Part shown: piece by piece, positions 40,871 through 43,895 of the stretch
How positions within the stretch are numbered: position 1 is the stretch's first letter
Layout: each line of letters opens with the position of its first letter
Assembly: GCA_017481885.1 (NCBI GenBank)
Contig: JAFUOM010000049.1
Location: forward strand, 1 to 43,895
Reading direction: 5' to 3'
Source: Ruminococcus sp.
GTDB lineage: Bacteria; Bacillota; Clostridia; Oscillospirales; Acutalibacteraceae
DNA length: 43,895 bases
The notes under the pieces: model-generated
Database searches by the model: none
Told to the model about the DNA's origin: nothing
What the model saw: only the letters and a program-made list of their open reading frames with translations
Made by a program: the position numbers and the translations under genes

Positions 40871-42235
40871 TTACGCAGTTGCAAGTTTTTGAGTTGCGTT
40901 TTGCTTTGCCTTTAATTTTGGAAGCTCTTTGTCAAACTTGAAGAACATAAAAAGGATAATTGTTAACACTAAACATACCATTGGAACGCCGATGAAACCG
41001 ATTTCGATGGACAGCTTACCTGCGGCTGTTTGTGTCTGTGCACCTGACACATAGCCACCAATCTGCATACATGCCATCAGGATGCTGACATTAATACCAA
41101 ATGCAAGCTTTGCCAGAAAACTGTCGATTGATGACAACAAGCCTGCTGCACTTATGCCTGACTTAAGCTCGCAGTATTCCACAACATCGGCAAGGAGTGA
41201 GAATCTCATACCCATAAGGTAGCCAAGCGGGAACCATACAAGGAATGTACCAACGCAAATTCCTGTAAGGCTTGTACCAAAGAAGATGAATACAACATTA
41301 CCAACCAAAGCAACGACGTTCATTAAAATAGACGACTGTTTTTTGCCCATAAACTTACAGAAGAACGGAATTGTAGTTTGGCCGATTACCATACTTACCG
41401 ATGTTATAATCGCCTGTATTGATATCAGTGCAGTTGGTGTTAGTTTTCCGATACTGCCGACGCAATCTTCAAAGTAGTAGATTACGCCTGCCTGTTTGAT
41501 AGCAAAGCCAAGCAGATAGATAAACATAGTTACTATTAACAGGATATACTGTCCGTTAATTGCTTTTAGTCCGTCTTTTAGCTTCACCTTTTCCTGTTTG
41601 ACAGGCTTTACACATTCGCGTGTATTGGCGTAAGAGAAGAAGAGAAGTGCTACTGCGCCTACAGAGAAAATGCTGACTGTCCATGTGTATGCGTAAGGGT
41701 TTTCCATACCACCGAAGCTGTCAATTAAAAGCACAGCAAAAAAAGTTACGCAAAAGCTACCGATTGCAGCCATAATCATACGGAATGATACAAGGATGTT
41801 TCTCTCGTTAGGGTCTGATGAAAGACTTGGAAGAATAGCGGATAAAGGTGTGTTTACCACTGTGTATGCAGTGCTGACAAGGTTAAAAGTAATAAACGCA
41901 AAAATAATCTGTGTTACTTTGTCGTTTGACGCCATTGAAGGAAGTGTGAATGTCAGTATCGCACTGATTGCAAGAGGGATTGCACCAATCAGGAAGTAAG
42001 GTCGACATTTACCGCTTTTAAAGTTGGTTTTGTCAACTATAATTCCCATTAGCACGTCAGTTATTGCATCAATAACTTTTGATGCCAATGTTATGATACT
42101 TACAATAGCCATGTCTATTCCAACCGCATCTGTGTAGTATACTGTAAGATAGGTGCAAATCATTGGCCAGATAAGGTTACTTGCCATATCGGCTGCACCA
42201 TAGCCGAGTCGTTGTCTGGTTTTGGATATCTCCAT
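40871..42235 (-). CDS. GPH-family (glycoside-pentoside-hexuronide):cation symporter
   Basis: 454 residues with about 12 membrane helices. 'RLGYGAADMASNLIWPMI' at the N-terminus, 'ITDVLMGIIVDKT' and 'GKCRPYFLIGAIP' are conserved GPH/MelB signatures; the aspartates of 'DAITDVLMG' are the cation-binding region. It imports a glycoside with Na+ or H+; the sugar cannot be named. AGGAGG lies 8 nt before the ATG. It is transcribed alone. Confidence 0.9.
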   Translation of the reverse strand: MEISKTRQRLGYGAADMASNLIWPMICTYLTVYYTDAVGIDMAIVSIITLASKVIDAITDVLMGIIVDKTNFKSGKCRPYFLIGAIPLAISAILTFTLPSMASNDKVTQIIFAFITFNLVSTAYTVVNTPLSAILPSLSSDPNERNILVSFRMIMAAIGSFCVTFFAVLLIDSFGGMENPYAYTWTVSIFSVGAVALLFFSYANTRECVKPVKQEKVKLKDGLKAINGQYILLIVTMFIYLLGFAIKQAGVIYYFEDCVGSIGKLTPTALISIQAIITSVSMVIGQTTIPFFCKFMGKKQSSILMNVVALVGNVVFIFFGTSLTGICVGTFLVWFPLGYLMGMRFSLLADVVEYCELKSGISAAGLLSSIDSFLAKLAFGINVSILMACMQIGGYVSGAQTQTAAGKLSIEIGFIGVPMVCLVLTIILFMFFKFDKELPKLKAKQNATQKLATA

Positions 42236-42443
42236 TTGTAGGGCCTCCTGAAATATATTGAAATTTTATCAAAAATATTAATAAAACAACGGCATTATAT
42301 CATCAGATGTTACCAATTTAGTTAAGATTCTATGAATAAAATTTAAAGAAATTTCGCAAAAAATGGCAATGCACAAAAAACAACCAACAGACCTTTTTTA
42401 CAGGATAAAAAACTACACAATATTAATTTAAGGCATAAAAAAA

Positions 42444-42469
42444 GATGACCCACTAAATAGTGAGCCATC
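42444..42469 (-). terminator. Terminator of the repeat/dockerin gene
   Basis: GATG...CACT / AGTG...CATC imperfect stem (42444-42469), followed on the minus strand by CTTTTTTTATGCC. Confidence 0.65.
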
Positions 42470-42483
42470 CATTTTTATATATC

Positions 42484-43895
42484 TTAGAATTTCTCAATAA
42501 CCTTTGCAAGGAACAACTGAATCATTGTAGCATCCATAATTGTAATGCCTTCTTTACCATCTGTATCAGCATTAACAAGTCTTTCTGCAGGGATTTTTTC
42601 AATCTCTGCAAGATGGAACTGGATTGCTGTTACGTCCATAATGTTGATTTCTCCGTTGCCGTCAACATCACCGATTAATGGTAACTTTGGAATAACAACC
42701 TGCTCAACAAGAACCTTGTCACATACTGAACAGTGTGAACCATCTGTCAAGCCTTCTTTTTCAGTAGTTGCATCGTAACCCTTGTCAACAACCTCTGTGT
42801 GACCAAGTGCATCAATAACTGTCTGCTCAACGAGAACCTTGTCACATACTAAGCAGTGCTTACCATCAGTAAGACCTGTGTTCTCACAATCAGGCTTAAC
42901 ACCCTTATCGGTAATTGCAATATGACCGAAAGCAGGGATTACTATCTGAGATAAGAATACTTTGTTACATACTGAGCAGTGCATACCCATTGTAAGACCT
43001 GAGTTTTCACAATCAGGAGCTACAGCTTTGTCTGTAACAATGTTATGACCAAGTGCATCTACAACTGTCTGTTCAACAAGAACCTTGTCACATACTGAGC
43101 AGTGCTTACCCTCTGTAAGACCTGTATTCTCACAGTCAGGAGCTACTGCGCTGTCAACAACTTCTGTATGACCAAGAGCATCAATAACTGTCTGCTCAAC
43201 GAGAACCTTGTCACATACTGAACAGTGCTTGCCCTCTGTAAGACCTGTGTTCTCACAGTCAGGAGCTACTGCGCTGTCGATTACTTCTGTATGACCAAGA
43301 GCATCTACAACTGTCTGCTCAACAAGAACCTTGTCACATACTGAGCAGTGCTTACCCTCTGTAAGACCTGTGTTTTCACAGTCAGGAGCTACTGCCTCGT
43401 CTACTACTTCTGTATGACCAAGTGCATCTACAACTGTCTGTTCAACGAGAACCTTGTCACATACTGAGCAATGTTTACCCTCTGTAAGACCTGTGTTTTC
43501 ACAGTCAGGAGCTACTGCCTCGTCTACTACTTCTGTATGACCAAGAGCATCTACTACTGTCTGCTCAACAAGAACCTTGTCACATACTGAGCAGTGTTTA
43601 CCTTCAGTAAGACCTGTGTTCTCACAATCAGGAGCTACTGCTTCGTCTACTACTTCTGTATGACCAAGTGCATCTACTACTGTCTGCTCAACAAGAACCT
43701 TGTCACATACTGAGCAGTGTTTACCCTCAGTAAGACCTGTGTTTTCACAATCAGCAGCTACTGCCTCGTCTACTACCTCTGTATGACCAAGTGCATCTAC
43801 AACTGTTTGCTCAACGAGAACCTTGTCACATACTGAGCAGTGTTTACCTTCAGTAAGACCTGTGTTCTCACAATCAGGAGCTACTGCTTCGTCTA
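42484..43895 (-). CDS. Secreted repeat protein with C-terminal type I dockerin (partial, N-terminus outside window)
   Basis: The last ~470 codons of a larger gene; the frame stays open to the right edge. It consists of ten in-window units of 41 residues, e.g. '[20 protein letters not shown]' then '[19 protein letters not shown]'. Each unit has a CxxC pair, the DCENTGL cysteine and a GHT motif, as in repeats common in clostridial surface proteins. The C-terminal dockerin has '[19 protein letters not shown]' and '[19 protein letters not shown]'. The second calcium loop, 'DTDGKEG', is one residue unusual. Its function is probably as a scaffold or stalk attached to a cohesin; the N-terminal domain is unknown. 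Confidence 0.85.
   Translation of the reverse strand, partial: DEAVAPDCENTGLTEGKHCSVCDKVLVEQTVVDALGHTEVVDEAVAADCENTGLTEGKHCSVCDKVLVEQTVVDALGHTEVVDEAVAPDCENTGLTEGKHCSVCDKVLVEQTVVDALGHTEVVDEAVAPDCENTGLTEGKHCSVCDKVLVEQTVVDALGHTEVVDEAVAPDCENTGLTEGKHCSVCDKVLVEQTVVDALGHTEVIDSAVAPDCENTGLTEGKHCSVCDKVLVEQTVIDALGHTEVVDSAVAPDCENTGLTEGKHCSVCDKVLVEQTVVDALGHNIVTDKAVAPDCENSGLTMGMHCSVCNKVFLSQIVIPAFGHIAITDKGVKPDCENTGLTDGKHCLVCDKVLVEQTVIDALGHTEVVDKGYDATTEKEGLTDGSHCSVCDKVLVEQVVIPKLPLIGDVDGNGEINIMDVTAIQFHLAEIEKIPAERLVNADTDGKEGITIMDATMIQLFLAKVIEKF
42715..43895 (-). repeat. Tandem 123-bp coding repeats, at least ten units
   Basis: The anchor CTTGTCACATACTG or its close variant recurs at 42715, 42838, 42961, 43084, 43207, 43330, 43453, 43576, 43699 and 43822, an exact 123-bp period. 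The three units nearest the dockerin are diverged; the other seven are almost identical. Confidence 0.9.

Noticed and set aside
42715..43895. Regularly spaced repeats that could look like a CRISPR array
   Set aside because: The period is 123 bp with no distinct spacers and the whole stretch is an open reading frame encoding CxxC/GHT units; no cas gene is near.

Overview
The window is low-GC DNA from a Gram-positive, anaerobic, gut-type Clostridia, most likely an Oscillospiraceae/Ruminococcus relative. The evidence is two secreted proteins ending in type I dockerins with the 'ITIMDAT.IQL.(I/L)A' pattern, an LPXTG pilus operon with its own sortases and signal peptidase, strong AGGAGG/AAGGGG ribosome binding sites, and several TTG/GTG starts. 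No rRNA or complete tRNA is visible.

Left edge (1-3.4 kb): a partial gene for an HTH-like protein, a small nucleotide-metabolism pair (MazG-like pyrophosphohydrolase and a nucleoside deoxyribosyltransferase-like protein, overlapping as ATGA), an AAA/DUF4143 ATPase, a decayed dockerin remnant, and the 3' half of a tRNA-Trp gene followed by a terminator. The tRNA fragment looks like an integration-site scar.

Centre (3.4-18.6 kb): one long minus-strand operon, the most striking content of the window. Reading 5' to 3' it encodes a ribbon-helix-helix regulator, a soluble zinc-ribbon/TPR/TIR protein, a stomatin/prohibitin (SPFH) protein with zinc ribbons at both ends, a multi-spanning membrane protein, and four zinc-ribbon/TPR/TIR/TPR/coiled-coil proteins. 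Each of these four has a single transmembrane helix and a C-terminal, probably extracytoplasmic domain. One ectodomain is a seven-repeat RCC1-type propeller and three are DUF6273-like domains. The layout resembles a family of receptors with exchangeable sensors and a common cytoplasmic TIR module, assembled with an SPFH membrane scaffold. A truncated relaxase, a MobC-like gene and an oriT-like region of inverted and 9-bp direct repeats lie upstream (18.7-19.8 kb), suggesting delivery by a mobilizable element.

20.4-27.3 kb: a LysR regulator divergent from a YeiH-family transporter; a TetR regulator with a CPBP membrane protease; a HAD phosphatase and a SAM methyltransferase behind a consensus promoter, a 27-codon leader ORF and a Rho-independent attenuator, as in ribosome-targeting antibiotic resistance genes; then a truncated DUF3267 gene abutting a chimeric pseudogene of KDG kinase and GH3 glycosidase fragments. 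Several direct repeats mark this as a recombination-prone patch.

27.4-43.9 kb: cell-surface genes. A secreted Ig-like/dockerin protein is followed by a seven-gene pilus operon (coiled-coil protein, signal peptidase I, VWA/Cna-B tip adhesin, backbone pilin, class C sortase, LPQTG minor pilin, second sortase). Next come a secreted protein made of three 132-residue repeats, a GPH-family sugar symporter, and the 3' part of a dockerin protein with exact 123-bp repeats that runs off the window end.
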